A DNA stretch of 64,000 bases from Youhaiella tibetensis (GTDB lineage: Bacteria; Pseudomonadota; Alphaproteobacteria; Rhizobiales; Devosiaceae): assembly GCF_008000755.1 (NCBI RefSeq), contig NZ_CP041690.1, positions 3,287,260 through 3,351,259 on the forward strand, in the 5' to 3' direction. Position numbers and translations under genes: made by a program. How positions within the stretch are numbered: the first letter of the stretch is position 1; each line of letters opens with the position of its first letter. The notes under the pieces were generated by a model, which saw only the letters and a program-made list of their open reading frames with translations, searched no databases and was not told the origin of the DNA. Below, piece by piece: positions 1 to 8,448 of this stretch.

Positions 1-534
1 GACCGTCGCATGCTCCTGCCCGTTGCGGCGCACCCGAAACGTGCCATAGGCGGCCTCGGTCGCCAGCTTGGCCAGCGGCACCTCGAACAGCGAATCCACT
101 TCACTCGGATTGGGGACGAAGAGGCCGGACGGCACGACTTCAGCCACAACCGGTGTGATGAGGTAGTTGGTGCCGGTATAGTAATGGGGCATGAACCCCA
201 GGATGCGGGCATCCCGCGCCTGCATCCCCACTTCCTCGAAGGCCTCGCGCAGGGCGGCCTCGGCCGGCCCCGCATCGGTAGGGTCGATCTTGCCGCCCGG
301 AAAGGCCACCTGCCCCGAATGGGCGCGCAGGTCCGGCGAGCGCTCGGTATAGAGCACCGTAAGCCCTTCGGGCCTGTGAATGAGGGAGATGAGCACGGCC
401 GCCGCCACGGGCGGGCGATCGGGCGGAAACTCGGGCTGCCAGTCGGGGAGGAAGGCGGCGCCTTCCTCGAGGACTTCGGGTTCCTTGAGTAGCCGCTGGC
501 CGATCCGGGCTATTCTCTCGTCGTCGGCCAGCAC
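1..534 (-). CDS. NUDIX CoA pyrophosphatase, 3' end cut by window
   Basis: Reading the minus strand from a GTG at 534 gives 178 codons that run off the window edge. A NUDIX box is visible (GGKIDPTDAGPAEAALREAF followed by EEVGM), preceded by AHSGQVAFPG, the arrangement typical of the YeaB/NudL-type CoA pyrophosphatases that hydrolyse CoA to 4'-phosphopantetheine and 3',5'-ADP. The GTG start is chosen because AGGAG lies 6 nt upstream and the previous gene stops only 9 nt before it, so the two are probably co-transcribed. In many alphaproteobacteria a tRNA CCA-adding enzyme follows this gene, but that side is outside the window. The substrate is inferred from the family. Confidence 0.85.
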   Translation of the reverse strand, partial: MLADDERIARIGQRLLKEPEVLEEGAAFLPDWQPEFPPDRPPVAAAVLISLIHRPEGLTVLYTERSPDLRAHSGQVAFPGGKIDPTDAGPAEAALREAFEEVGMQARDARILGFMPHYYTGTNYLITPVVAEVVPSGLFVPNPSEVDSLFEVPLAKLATEAAYGTFRVRRNGQEHATV

Positions 535-543
535 CCTGTACTC

Positions 544-1101
544 CTAAGCCTGCCTGCGCGCTCCGAACGCTGCGATCGGGCCCTTGAGTCGGACCGAGAG
601 CGTCGGGTCCGCAGAGTGCAGGAGGACGCGCTTGGGATCAACCGGGCCGGGCCATTGCACATTGCCCTCCGGCATCTGCACATAGCCGAGCGGACCGTAG
701 TAATCATAGTCGCCGACCAGGATCACGAAGCTGCCCTTGCCGCGCTCGAGCGCGATGCGGCTGACCTCGCGCGCCAGGAGCTTACCGGCGCCGCGCTTGC
801 GGAACGCCGGATGCGTGGCCAGCGGCCCGAGCATGTAGCCATCGATCCCGCCAATGCTGATCGGGGTCATCCAGACCGAGCCGCAGGGGGTGCCATCGAC
901 TTCGGCGATGAGGCTCAGGGTCGGATCGATCGGGAACCGCTCGCGGACGCGGAACGCCGTGCGCGCAAACCGGCCGGGACCGAAGGCGGTAGCCTGCAGT
1001 TCCTCGACGAAGGCATCATCGGCGGAAGTGGCGAAACGAACGGTGGGCGCGCCCATCTGGAGCGGCGCAGCCTGAGCGGCGGAGAGGGAAGGAGCGATCA
1101 T
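544..1101 (-). CDS. GNAT family N-acetyltransferase
   Basis: A 185-residue protein with a GNAT fold: the acetyl-CoA pyrophosphate-binding loop is seen as HPAFRKRGAGKLL in a YhbS-like context (GPLATHP, then YYGPLGY). It would transfer an acetyl group from acetyl-CoA to an unknown amine. An in-frame TTG at 1146 would add 15 residues, but the ATG at 1101 (MIAPSL) is preferred because the extension has no family character. Neither start has a strong ribosome binding site. Its stop is 9 nt from the start of the NUDIX gene. Substrate unknown. Confidence 0.8.
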   Translation of the reverse strand: MIAPSLSAAQAAPLQMGAPTVRFATSADDAFVEELQATAFGPGRFARTAFRVRERFPIDPTLSLIAEVDGTPCGSVWMTPISIGGIDGYMLGPLATHPAFRKRGAGKLLAREVSRIALERGKGSFVILVGDYDYYGPLGYVQMPEGNVQWPGPVDPKRVLLHSADPTLSVRLKGPIAAFGARRQA

Positions 1102-1379
1102 GGTGACGTGTCCAAAAGTGCGAGAAGGACTGTTGCGGCTGCTCAAATGCAGCCACTTGCTGACCGATTACGGTCGTCGGGTCACCTGAAAGACATTCTC
1201 CATCCTAGACGCCTCCTGACGCCTGAAAATCGCATTAGCACCATGGTGGGCCTCGCGCAAACGAAAGTCGGGACCAAGCCCAAGTTTTTCAAGACAGTGT
1301 GTCCTGAATTTTGCGCCTAGTAGGAAAGTGCCCAAATAGGGTCTTAGGATGACGCAAACCGAACGGAAAGGGATCGATC

Positions 1380-2342
1380 TTGGGACTTTTGATTGACGGA
1401 CAATGGTCGAGCCAATGGTACGACACCAAACAGACCGGCGGCTCTTTCGAACGGGCGGCCTCCGCCTTCCGCAACTGGGTGACAGCCGACGGCAGCGCCG
1501 GGCCCTCCGGCGAGGGCGGCTTCAAGGCTGAAGCTGGCCGCTACCACCTCTATGTTTCGCTCGCCTGCCCCTGGGCGCACCGGGCCATCATCTTCCGCAA
1601 GCTCAAGGGGCTGGAGGACCTGATCTCGATGTCGGTCGTCTCCCCCAGGATGCCCGACGAAACCGGCTGGGCCTTCACCGAGGAAATGGGATCGACTGAC
1701 GACCCCGTGAACGGAGCCGAATATCTCTGGGAGGTCTATGCCAAGGCCAAGCCCGACTATAGCGGCCGCGTCACCGTGCCGGTGCTCTGGGATAAGCAGC
1801 GCGACACCATCGTCAACAACGAGAGCTCGGAAATCATCCGCATGTTCAACTCGGCCTTCGACGGGCTGACGGGAAACACGCTCGACTTCTACCCCGAGCC
1901 GCTGCGCGAGAAGATCGACGCCATCAATGCCCGCGTCTACGCCGAGATCAACAATGGCGTCTATCGCGCCGGTTTCGCCACCCGCCAGGAAGTCTATGAA
2001 GCGGCGGTGGCCAGACTCTTCGCGGCGCTCGACTGGGTCGAGGGGCTGCTGGGCGAACACCCCTACCTCGCCGGCGACACCCTGACCGAAGCCGACTGGC
2101 GCCTGCTGACCACCCTCTTCCGGTTCGATGCGGTCTATGTGGGGCACTTCAAGTGCAATATCCGCCGGATCGCAGACTATCCCAACCTAACCCGCCTGCT
2201 GCGCGAGCTCTACCGGGTCCCCGGCGTCGCCGAGACGGTCAATATGGATCATATCAAGACGCACTATTACTGGAGCCACGTTACGATCAATCCGACCCGC
2301 ATCGTGCCGGTCGGCCCCGAACTGGGCTTCATGCAGGACTGA
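1380..2342 (+). CDS. Glutathionyl-hydroquinone reductase (YqjG/ECM4-type GST)
   Basis: A 320-residue protein matching the usual length of Xi-class glutathione transferases. The active-site motif SLACPWAHR (about residues 61-69) carries the catalytic Cys that removes glutathione from glutathionyl-hydroquinones. A C-terminal all-helical GST domain follows (about residues 165-300, LFAALDWVEGLL and FRFDAVYVGHFKC). The start is TTG, with AAGGGA 6 nt upstream. It stands alone between a minus-strand GNAT gene and the exporter, with a hairpin downstream. It probably acts in the cytoplasm on quinone-glutathione adducts. Confidence 0.88.
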   Translation: MGLLIDGQWSSQWYDTKQTGGSFERAASAFRNWVTADGSAGPSGEGGFKAEAGRYHLYVSLACPWAHRAIIFRKLKGLEDLISMSVVSPRMPDETGWAFTEEMGSTDDPVNGAEYLWEVYAKAKPDYSGRVTVPVLWDKQRDTIVNNESSEIIRMFNSAFDGLTGNTLDFYPEPLREKIDAINARVYAEINNGVYRAGFATRQEVYEAAVARLFAALDWVEGLLGEHPYLAGDTLTEADWRLLTTLFRFDAVYVGHFKCNIRRIADYPNLTRLLRELYRVPGVAETVNMDHIKTHYYWSHVTINPTRIVPVGPELGFMQD

Positions 2343-2350
2343 TCGCCTCA

Positions 2351-2382
2351 GTCTTCCCCGGCAGGGCTGTGTCGGGGAAGAC
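2351..2382 (+). terminator. Hairpin after the GST gene
   Basis: A perfect 10-bp stem, GTCTTCCCCG with CGGGGAAGAC, closes a 12-nt loop 8 nt after the stop codon. There is no T-run, so this may act as a weak or factor-assisted terminator. Confidence 0.5.
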
Positions 2383-2515
2383 ACACCGCAAACGGGGTTG
2401 CGGCGTTTTGCGGACTTCGGGTTGACACATTGGGGCTCTAACAAGCATATGGCCGCCCCCGCTGACGAACGTCGCCGCGGCCCTCCATTTTTTTCGCCCT
2501 TTCAGAGCCGAGACC

Positions 2516-4003
2516 ATGACATCCGACAGCCAAACGACTGCCGCCCCGCCGGTGGAGCAGCCCATCGACGACGCCACGGCCCGACGCAATACCCTCGTGA
2601 TCTCGCTGCTGCTGGTTTCAGCCTTCGTGGTGATTCTCAACGAGACCATCATGGGCGTGGCCCTTCCGCACCTGATGACCGATCTCCAGATCACCGCCAG
2701 TGCGGCCCAGTGGCTGACCACCGCCTTCATGCTGACCATGGCCGTGGTGATTCCCATCACCGGGTTCCTGCTGCAGCGCTTCACCACCCGCGCCGTCTTC
2801 ATGTTCGCCATGACGGCCTTTTCGACCGGCACCCTGATCTCGGCCATTTCGCCGGGCTTCGAGGTGCTGCTGCTCGGCCGCGTCGTACAGGCCGTCGGCA
2901 CCGCCACCATGATGCCCCTGCTCATGACCACGGTCATGAACCTGGTTCCTGCCGCCTCGCGCGGGCGGGTAATGGGCAATATCTCGATCGTCATCTCGGT
3001 GGCCCCGGCCATCGGCCCGACCATTTCCGGGATCATCCTCAACATCCTCGACTGGCGCTGGATGTTCTGGCTGGTGCTGCCGATCGCGGTCGCCTCGCTG
3101 CTGCTGGGCATGGCACGCATCAAGAACGTTTCGACGCCGCGCCCCGCCCCGTTCGACGTGCTCTCGGTCATCCTCTCCGCCTTCGCCTTCGGCGGGCTGG
3201 TCTATGGCCTTTCGAGCCTGGGTGAAGCCGCCAGCCATCCCGGCCCGGTACCCGGCTGGCTGCCGATCGCCATCGGCGCCTTCGCCCTGGTGCTTTTCGT
3301 GTGGCGCCAGCTGGCGCTCCAGCGCGAGGACAAGGCCCTGCTCGACCTGCGCACGTTCCTTTCGCGCGTGTTCACCGTCTCGGTGGTGATGATGGCGATC
3401 AGCATGATGGCGCTTTTCGGCACCATCATCCTGCTGCCGATCTACATCCAGAACGTGCTGGGGCTCGACGCCCTGCAGACCGGCCTGCTGTTGTTGCCGG
3501 GCGGTCTCATCATGGGGCTCATCGCCCCCTTCGTCGGGCGTCTCTATGACCGGTTCGGCCCCGGGCCGCTGATCATTCCCGGCTCGATCCTGGTGAGCGC
3601 CGTGCTCTGGGGCATGACCCTGCTCGGTCAGCATACGTCCCAGTACTGGCTGCTGGCGGCGCATGTGACGCTCAGCATCGGCCTGGCCCTGATGTTCACC
3701 CCGCTCTTCACCGCCAGCCTCGGCTCGTTGCCGCGCCACCTCTATTCACATGGCAGCGCGGTGATCGGCACGGCCCAGCAGCTGGCGGGCGCCGCCGGCA
3801 CGGCCCTCTTCGTGGCCGTGATGTCGATGACCGCCGGACGCCTCGCTGCCAGCGGCGTCGACCAGGTCGCCGCCACGGCAGAAGGCATCCATACTGCGTT
3901 CATCTGGGGCGCCGTGATCTCGATGTTCGCCATCGTGGCCGCCTTCTTCGTGCGCAAGCCCGAGACCGAGGACGTGCCCGAAGGCGCCGTGGCCGGCCAC
4001 TGA
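2516..4003 (+). CDS. DHA2-family MFS multidrug exporter
   Basis: A 495-residue integral membrane protein with about 14 hydrophobic segments, the layout of the DHA2 (EmrB/QacA/LmrB) proton-coupled drug exporters. LNETIMGVALPHLMTDL in the first segment region is the family's motif D1. RVVQAVGTATMMPLL and the motif C-like VAPAIGPTISG follow in the first half. No membrane-fusion partner gene is adjacent, so it probably exports into the periplasm alone. No regulator is adjacent, so the substrates cannot be read from context. Confidence 0.85.
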   Translation: MTSDSQTTAAPPVEQPIDDATARRNTLVISLLLVSAFVVILNETIMGVALPHLMTDLQITASAAQWLTTAFMLTMAVVIPITGFLLQRFTTRAVFMFAMTAFSTGTLISAISPGFEVLLLGRVVQAVGTATMMPLLMTTVMNLVPAASRGRVMGNISIVISVAPAIGPTISGIILNILDWRWMFWLVLPIAVASLLLGMARIKNVSTPRPAPFDVLSVILSAFAFGGLVYGLSSLGEAASHPGPVPGWLPIAIGAFALVLFVWRQLALQREDKALLDLRTFLSRVFTVSVVMMAISMMALFGTIILLPIYIQNVLGLDALQTGLLLLPGGLIMGLIAPFVGRLYDRFGPGPLIIPGSILVSAVLWGMTLLGQHTSQYWLLAAHVTLSIGLALMFTPLFTASLGSLPRHLYSHGSAVIGTAQQLAGAAGTALFVAVMSMTAGRLAASGVDQVAATAEGIHTAFIWGAVISMFAIVAAFFVRKPETEDVPEGAVAGH

Positions 4004-4010
4004 CACTCTC

Positions 4011-4034
4011 GCCTCCCCGGCCAGCCGGGGAGGC
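4011..4034. terminator. Bidirectional terminator between exporter and NUDIX gene
   Basis: The stem GCCTCCCCGG / CCGGGGAGGC is a perfect 10 bp with a CCAG tetraloop, lying in the 48-bp gap between two convergent genes. No long T-run is present on either side. Confidence 0.6.
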
Positions 4035-4051
4035 ATTACTCCCTGAAATTA

Positions 4052-4531
4052 CTAGACGACGCCCCAGACGACACTGCGCGGCTCCCCGCCGAAAACCTCT
4101 GCTACACGCCGCGTCGTCGCCGGCGACAGCCCCTCGGGCAGCGCATCGAGCGCAAACCAGCCCGCCTCGGCAATCTCGAAACTTTTCCGAAATTCCACCG
4201 CCTGTTCGAACTCGCGGCAGAGATAAAGCGCCACGTGGTCGCGATTGGTGACGCTGCTCACATTGTGGTAGATGCCGAACAGTTCCATCGGCCCGGTAAC
4301 CCTGAGCCCACCTTCCTCGAACACCTCGCGCGCCGCACTTTCTTCGGCGGTTTCGCCCGGCTCGACCCCGCCGCCCGGCAACTGCCAGCCGGGCATATAG
4401 GTATGACGTATCAAGAAGATTTTATCGCCATCGATCAGCATCACCCGCACGCCGAACGTGATGCGCCGCTTGAGCCCGACGGCGAAGAGAAATACACGCG
4501 ATCTGAGGCGTTGCCAGCGAGTGAGTAGCAT
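4052..4531 (-). CDS. NUDIX hydrolase
   Basis: A 159-residue protein with a clear NUDIX box, GGGVEPGETAEESAAREVFE followed by EGG, at about residues 52-74. It is preceded by RHTYMPGWQLPGG, typical of small MutT/NudF-like hydrolases acting on nucleoside diphosphate derivatives. An upstream in-frame extension is open but the ATG at 4531 has GGAG 7 nt before it and starts the family homology. It is divergent from the phosphoesterase gene, with a shared 111-bp promoter region. Substrate cannot be told from sequence. Confidence 0.85.
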   Translation of the reverse strand: MLLTRWQRLRSRVFLFAVGLKRRITFGVRVMLIDGDKIFLIRHTYMPGWQLPGGGVEPGETAEESAAREVFEEGGLRVTGPMELFGIYHNVSSVTNRDHVALYLCREFEQAVEFRKSFEIAEAGWFALDALPEGLSPATTRRVAEVFGGEPRSVVWGVV

Positions 4532-4642
4532 GCTCGATCTCCAGTTCGATTCCCTCAATAGCAGGACGAGTGCGACGGCAGAAATGCGGCCTTGGCAAAA
4601 TAGACGTTTTCTTGGCCCCTCCCGCGTGGCATTAGGCGCGCG

Positions 4643-5533
4643 ATGACAAATCTGGCCCATATCTCGGACATCCACCTGGCACCCCTGCCGCCTGTCCGCC
4701 CCCGGGACCTCCTTTCCAAGCGCATTACCGGCTTTCTCAACTGGAAGCTGAAGCGGAACAGGACTTTGGATGGCGATGGCCTGGCCAGCCTCATCCGCCA
4801 CATGCGCAGCCAGGAGCCCGACATCGTCGCCGTTACCGGCGACCTGACGAACCTGGCCCTCGATGCCGAGATCGACAATGCCGGCCGCTGGCTGGAAACG
4901 GTGGGGACGCCCGAAGCGGTGTGCGTGTGCCCCGGCAACCACGACGCCTATGTGCCCGGAACGCTCGAAAAGGCCCTCGAGCGCTGGGACGGCTACATTA
5001 CCGGGGAGACGGTGACCCAGGCGCCCTTTCCCTATGTGCGCCGCGTGGGCGACGTAGCGGTGATCGCCTGTTCGAGCGCCATCAGCACCCCGCCCTTTTT
5101 CGCGGCCGGACGCTTCGAGCAAGCCCAGGCGCAGCGGCTGGCCCGCTGCCTGGATGTACTGGGCGAGGCTGGCTATTTCCGCGTGGTGATGATCCACCAC
5201 CCGCCCAATGTGGAAGACCGCAACTACCGGCTGGGCCTATGGGGCGCGCAGCTGTTTCGCGACGTGGTCGCCGAACATGGCGCCGAGGTGATCCTGCACG
5301 GCCACACCCACAAATCCACCATCCACTCCATTCCCGGTCCGAGCATGGATGTGCCCGTGATCGGCGTGGCAGCGGCGGGCGCCGCGCAGGGCGGCACCCA
5401 CGACGACCCGGCGCGCTACAACCTCTTCCGCATCGAGAAATCGGGCAATGGCTGGTCCTGCACCATGCGCGAATACGGCTTCCAGCGCCTGGGCAGCGAA
5501 ATCGTGATGCGCCTGCAGATGCGGATCTACTGA
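4643..5533 (+). CDS. Calcineurin-like metallophosphoesterase (CpdA-type)
   Basis: A 296-residue cytoplasmic protein with all five metal-binding blocks of the class: SDIHLA near residue 8, VTGDLTN near residue 61, CPGNHDAY near residue 93, HHPP, and HGHTHKS near residue 216. It resembles the cyclic nucleotide phosphodiesterase CpdA and related enzymes. Whether it cleaves cAMP, a lipid phosphate or another ester cannot be read from the sequence. It shares a promoter region with the divergent NUDIX gene. Confidence 0.85.
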   Translation: MTNLAHISDIHLAPLPPVRPRDLLSKRITGFLNWKLKRNRTLDGDGLASLIRHMRSQEPDIVAVTGDLTNLALDAEIDNAGRWLETVGTPEAVCVCPGNHDAYVPGTLEKALERWDGYITGETVTQAPFPYVRRVGDVAVIACSSAISTPPFFAAGRFEQAQAQRLARCLDVLGEAGYFRVVMIHHPPNVEDRNYRLGLWGAQLFRDVVAEHGAEVILHGHTHKSTIHSIPGPSMDVPVIGVAAAGAAQGGTHDDPARYNLFRIEKSGNGWSCTMREYGFQRLGSEIVMRLQMRIY

Positions 5534-5574
5534 CGAGCGATAACAGCTCGCCTCCAGTGAAGCCCCGGGTGGCC

Positions 5575-5596
5575 GGCCGGCCCTTTCGGGCCGACC
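5575..5596. terminator. GC-rich hairpin between convergent genes
   Basis: GGCCGGCCC and GGGCCGACC pair over 9 bp with one mismatch and a TTTC loop, in the 70-bp gap between the phosphoesterase and the minus-strand SRPBCC gene. No T-run is present. Confidence 0.4.
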
Positions 5597-5603
5597 GTCG
5601 TTG

Positions 5604-6083
5604 TCAGGCCGAAAGCCGTTCTTCGCTTTCGTTGCGCGGCTCGCCCTCGTTAGGATTGCCCTTGCCGGTGGTGATGAGTGCCTTGAGGCTTCCCACGACA
5701 TAGGTGCCCCACCCGTTCGAGCAGACTTCGAAGCACTCGTATTCGGGCACGAGGCCGATGTGGGTAAAGCGCAGGCGCGTGCCCCCGGCCACCGGCTCGA
5801 TGTCAAAGACGATGTCCGTGCCCGTCCACTCGGACTTGTCCCTGGTGAAGCTGAAGTTGTTCTTGACGATATGCCAGGCGACGCGCTTGCCCGGCACGAG
5901 TTCGGTGACGCGAATCTCGGCGCGGTGGACATCGCGGTAGCCGTAGAGGAAGGTCGAGCCCGCGCGGTCGGTCTCGCCATTCACATTCTCGGACCACCAA
6001 CCACGCACGTTGTTGATGGCTTCGAACACGGCCTGCGGCGCCTGCGGCACGACGTATTCGGCGGTGTAGTTCTCTTCAGTCAT
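5604..6083 (-). CDS. SRPBCC/AHSA1-domain protein
   Basis: A 159-residue START/Bet v 1-like protein of the AHSA1 group (VFEAINNVRGWWSENVNG at the start, GGTRLRFTHIGL in the last strands). Such proteins bind hydrophobic ligands in a helix-grip cavity, and many sit beside ArsR regulators, as here. The ATG at 6083 is chosen because AAGGAG lies 7 nt upstream. A 9-residue upstream extension lacks such a signal. It is the last of three minus-strand genes (ArsR, AHSA1, AHSA1), separated from the second by about 100 bp. Ligand unknown. Confidence 0.82.
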   Translation of the reverse strand: MTEENYTAEYVVPQAPQAVFEAINNVRGWWSENVNGETDRAGSTFLYGYRDVHRAEIRVTELVPGKRVAWHIVKNNFSFTRDKSEWTGTDIVFDIEPVAGGTRLRFTHIGLVPEYECFEVCSNGWGTYVVGSLKALITTGKGNPNEGEPRNESEERLSA

Positions 6084-6128
6084 CGTTAGTCTCCTTGGTT
6101 GAAAAGGCATAGGCGTGCCGGCGCCGAC

Positions 6129-6144
6129 GCGCGCGAACGCGCGC
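6129..6144. other. Perfect GC hairpin between the two AHSA1 genes
   Basis: GCGCGCG-AA-CGCGCGC is a self-complementary block in the 98-bp gap between the two AHSA1 genes. It may lower read-through or stabilise the upstream mRNA end. Confidence 0.35.
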
Positions 6145-6181
6145 CCGGCCGGTCAGCGTCGGTGTGGAGTGGAGTGGAGGA

Positions 6182-6697
6182 CTAGGGCGTTAGGTTTACG
6201 CCCTTGAGGTCGTAGTGCTGGATGTAGACAGCCTGCCGCTTCCGCCATCCATTCTGATCGACCGGGGTGACGACCTCGGCCAGCATCGCGCCCAGGTGCT
6301 CGAAGAAGTCGTGCCAGCCGGGCAGCATGAGGGCGCTGCTGGCATAGGGTATTCCCTGATGGGTGAAGACCAGCCAGGTCCCCTCGCCTTTCGTCTGCAG
6401 TTCGTAGCGCACAACAGATTGTGGCGCGTGGGTATTTGACCACCCGAATTCGAGCACATGGGGCGGATCCCATTGCCGGACGACGCCGGTCATCGGGTGC
6501 GACCCATCCACCATGAGTTCGAACCGCCCGCCCACGCGCGGCTCGACGATGGCTGCGCCCATCCAGTCGGCCAACCTCTCCGGCTGCGTCAGCGCGCTCC
6601 AGACGGTTTCGATCGGACGCGCATAGAAGCGCTCGAAACGGACATCGATACGGTCCTGCCGCCGGGAGAAGGTGCCAAGCTCGTCATTGACCGCCAT
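6182..6697 (-). CDS. SRPBCC/AHSA1-domain protein
   Basis: A 171-residue AHSA1-group START-domain protein: FYARPIETVWSALTQPERL near residue 24, GGRFEL near residue 56, and WLVFTHQG in the C-terminal strands. It starts 1 bp after the stop of the upstream ArsR gene, so the two are translationally linked. This ArsR-AHSA1 pairing is a common module in which the repressor is thought to respond to a signal tied to the ligand-binding protein. The ligand is unknown. Confidence 0.84.
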   Translation of the reverse strand: MAVNDELGTFSRRQDRIDVRFERFYARPIETVWSALTQPERLADWMGAAIVEPRVGGRFELMVDGSHPMTGVVRQWDPPHVLEFGWSNTHAPQSVVRYELQTKGEGTWLVFTHQGIPYASSALMLPGWHDFFEHLGAMLAEVVTPVDQNGWRKRQAVYIQHYDLKGVNLTP

Positions 6698-6698
6698 G

Positions 6699-7001
6699 TC
6701 AGTCGCTCCTCTTCAAATGTTCATCCAGCGCATCCAGCTTGCCCGCCCAGAAGGCGCGGTAGGGCTGCAGCCAGTTGTCCAGTTCCTCAAGCGGAAGCGG
6801 ATCGATGCTGTAGAGACGGCGCGGACCATCGGCCCGCACCTGAACCAGGCCCGCTTCATGCAAGGCCCTGAGGTGCTTGGACACATTGGGCTGGGGCAGC
6901 TTAAGCGCTTCAACCAGCGTGCCCGCCGATTGCTCGCCGGCCAGCAGGAGGCCCAGGATGTCGCGGCGGACCGGATCGGAAATGGCTGTGAACAGAGACA
7001 T
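6699..7001 (-). CDS. ArsR-family repressor
   Basis: A 100-residue winged-helix protein: FTAISDPVRRDILGLLLAGE opens the fold and LPQPNVSKHLRALHEAGLV is the recognition helix and wing. No Cys or His metal site is seen, so it is probably not a metal sensor and fits the SdpR-like subgroup found with AHSA1 proteins. An ATG at 7025 would add 8 residues inside the promoter, so the ATG at 7001 is chosen. A consensus promoter places the transcript start on or next to this ATG, so the mRNA may be leaderless. Confidence 0.85.
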   Translation of the reverse strand: MSLFTAISDPVRRDILGLLLAGEQSAGTLVEALKLPQPNVSKHLRALHEAGLVQVRADGPRRLYSIDPLPLEELDNWLQPYRAFWAGKLDALDEHLKRSD

Positions 7002-7007
7002 GCCATC

Positions 7008-7046
7008 ATATTCCGCAACAGGCATATGCCTGTCAAGGCATATAAT
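7008..7046. promoter_or_regulatory. Divergent promoter with 16-bp palindromic ArsR operator
   Basis: On the minus strand TTGACA (7036-7031) and GAATAT (7013-7008) are separated by exactly 17 bp and drive the arsR gene. The perfect palindrome ACAGGCATATGCCTGT at 7018-7033 covers the spacer and overlaps the -35, as expected for autorepression. On the plus strand a TATAAT at 7041-7046 faces murL without a clear -35, so the same repressor could also affect murL. Confidence 0.65.
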
Positions 7047-7116
7047 GAAGGCGCCCAGTTTTCAAACGCCTCAGGACCACCTATCTCTAAGGGGTTCGAT
7101 TCACGCGCAAGGCTCC

Positions 7117-8448
7117 ATGTCCGTAACGACCTTTCTCATCGACAAGCCGGCCTTCGACATCGCGACCGGTATCGTTCGTTTCGACTATGGCCTGGACGAT
7201 CGCCGTTTCTGCGAAACGCTCGAACTGCCCAAGGGCGCAGATCCCTATGCGGCCCAAAGCCCCACCTTCCAGAAGCTGCTCGGACTTGCGGCGATCGTGC
7301 TGGGCGTGAGCTACTTCAAGCTGCTCGCCCCGCTCCAGATCGCAGCGCCCGACATCGCGCTGACCGAAGAGGAGCGCGAGTTCGTCATCGACGTCTACGA
7401 GAACGGGCTGGGCGAGTTCTACGCGCGCAACAACCTGCGCCGCTTCGGCAAGCTGAGCCTGGTGGCGCCCGCGGACAACCATCGGCCCGAAGTTTTCAAG
7501 CTGCGCGATCGCGCCTTGGTGCCCATCGGGGGCGGCAAGGACTCGCTGGTGAGCGTCGAACTCCTGCAGGCCGCCGAAGTGGACTTCACCCCCTTTGCGG
7601 TCAACCCCAAGGGACCGATCCTCTCATCGGTCAGCGAGATCGGCATTCCGCCGATCTATGTGACGCGCACGCTCGACAAGGAAATGATCCGGCTTTCCAA
7701 GGAGCCGGGTTTCTACAATGGCCATGTGCCCTCGACCGCCATCAACTCGATGATCGCCGCCCTCTGCGCGATCCTTTTCGACTACGACCGCATCGTGCTC
7801 TCCAACGAGCGCTCGGCCAGCGAGGGAAACGTCGCCTTCGACGGGCGGGAAGCCAACCACCAGTATTCCAAGTCGATCGCGTTCGAATCGATCATCGGCA
7901 GCGTGCTGGCCAATGCCACGGGCGGCTCGCTCCAGTATTTCTCGATCCTGCGCCCCTATTCGGAAGCCAGGATCGCCACGCTTTTTGCGCGCGAGACGAA
8001 ATACGACCACGTCTTCTCGAGCTGCAACCGCAACTTCCGGCTCGCCGGGCACGAGGGGCCGCTCTGGTGCGGGGAATGCCCGAAATGCCATTTCGTCTTC
8101 CTGATCTTCGCGCCGGTGATGAGCAAGGAGCGCCTGACGGGAATATTCGGCAAGGACCTCCTGGCCCAGCCCGAGCACGAGCATTCCTTCCGCGAGCTCA
8201 CCGGGCTCGCCGGCCAGAAACCCTGGGAATGCGTGGGCGAGATCCTGGAAGCGGCGGCCTGCCTCTATGAACTGACCAAGCGCCCGGAATGGGCGGACGA
8301 ACCCATTGTCCAACGGCTCAAGCCCGACCTGCTGGCACAGTACGGACAATCCCAACTTGAGTTTGCTTTGGCCGAGCTGATGGCCGACAGTAGCGTCCAT
8401 CACATACCCCAAAGTCTTGCCGCGAGGATTTCGCCCCATGCACTTTGA
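7117..8448 (+). CDS. murL: MurL, UDP-MurNAc-L-Ala-L-Glu epimerase
   Basis: A 443-residue protein. It carries a PP-loop-like ATP site (PIGGGKDS, residues 136-143), a conserved SCNRNFR block, and a Cys cluster WCGECPKCHFVF near residue 317. I recognise this as MurL, described in Xanthomonas, which adenylates and inverts the terminal L-Glu of UDP-MurNAc-L-Ala-L-Glu to give the D-Glu form needed for peptidoglycan. The next gene, overlapping by 11 nt, is the matching L-Glu ligase MurD2, which strongly supports the call. The ATG at 7117 is chosen because homology begins there; the open frame upstream is non-coding. AAGG lies 4 nt upstream. Confidence 0.85.
   Translation: MSVTTFLIDKPAFDIATGIVRFDYGLDDRRFCETLELPKGADPYAAQSPTFQKLLGLAAIVLGVSYFKLLAPLQIAAPDIALTEEEREFVIDVYENGLGEFYARNNLRRFGKLSLVAPADNHRPEVFKLRDRALVPIGGGKDSLVSVELLQAAEVDFTPFAVNPKGPILSSVSEIGIPPIYVTRTLDKEMIRLSKEPGFYNGHVPSTAINSMIAALCAILFDYDRIVLSNERSASEGNVAFDGREANHQYSKSIAFESIIGSVLANATGGSLQYFSILRPYSEARIATLFARETKYDHVFSSCNRNFRLAGHEGPLWCGECPKCHFVFLIFAPVMSKERLTGIFGKDLLAQPEHEHSFRELTGLAGQKPWECVGEILEAAACLYELTKRPEWADEPIVQRLKPDLLAQYGQSQLEFALAELMADSSVHHIPQSLAARISPHAL

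Noticed and set aside
6699-7025. Longer ArsR start at 7025
   Set aside because: It would place the start codon between the -35 and -10 of the best promoter and has no ribosome binding site.
7090-7115. GGTTCGATTC, like a tRNA T-arm, upstream of murL
   Set aside because: The flanking bases do not form a T stem, acceptor stem or anticodon arm, and no CCA end follows in place.
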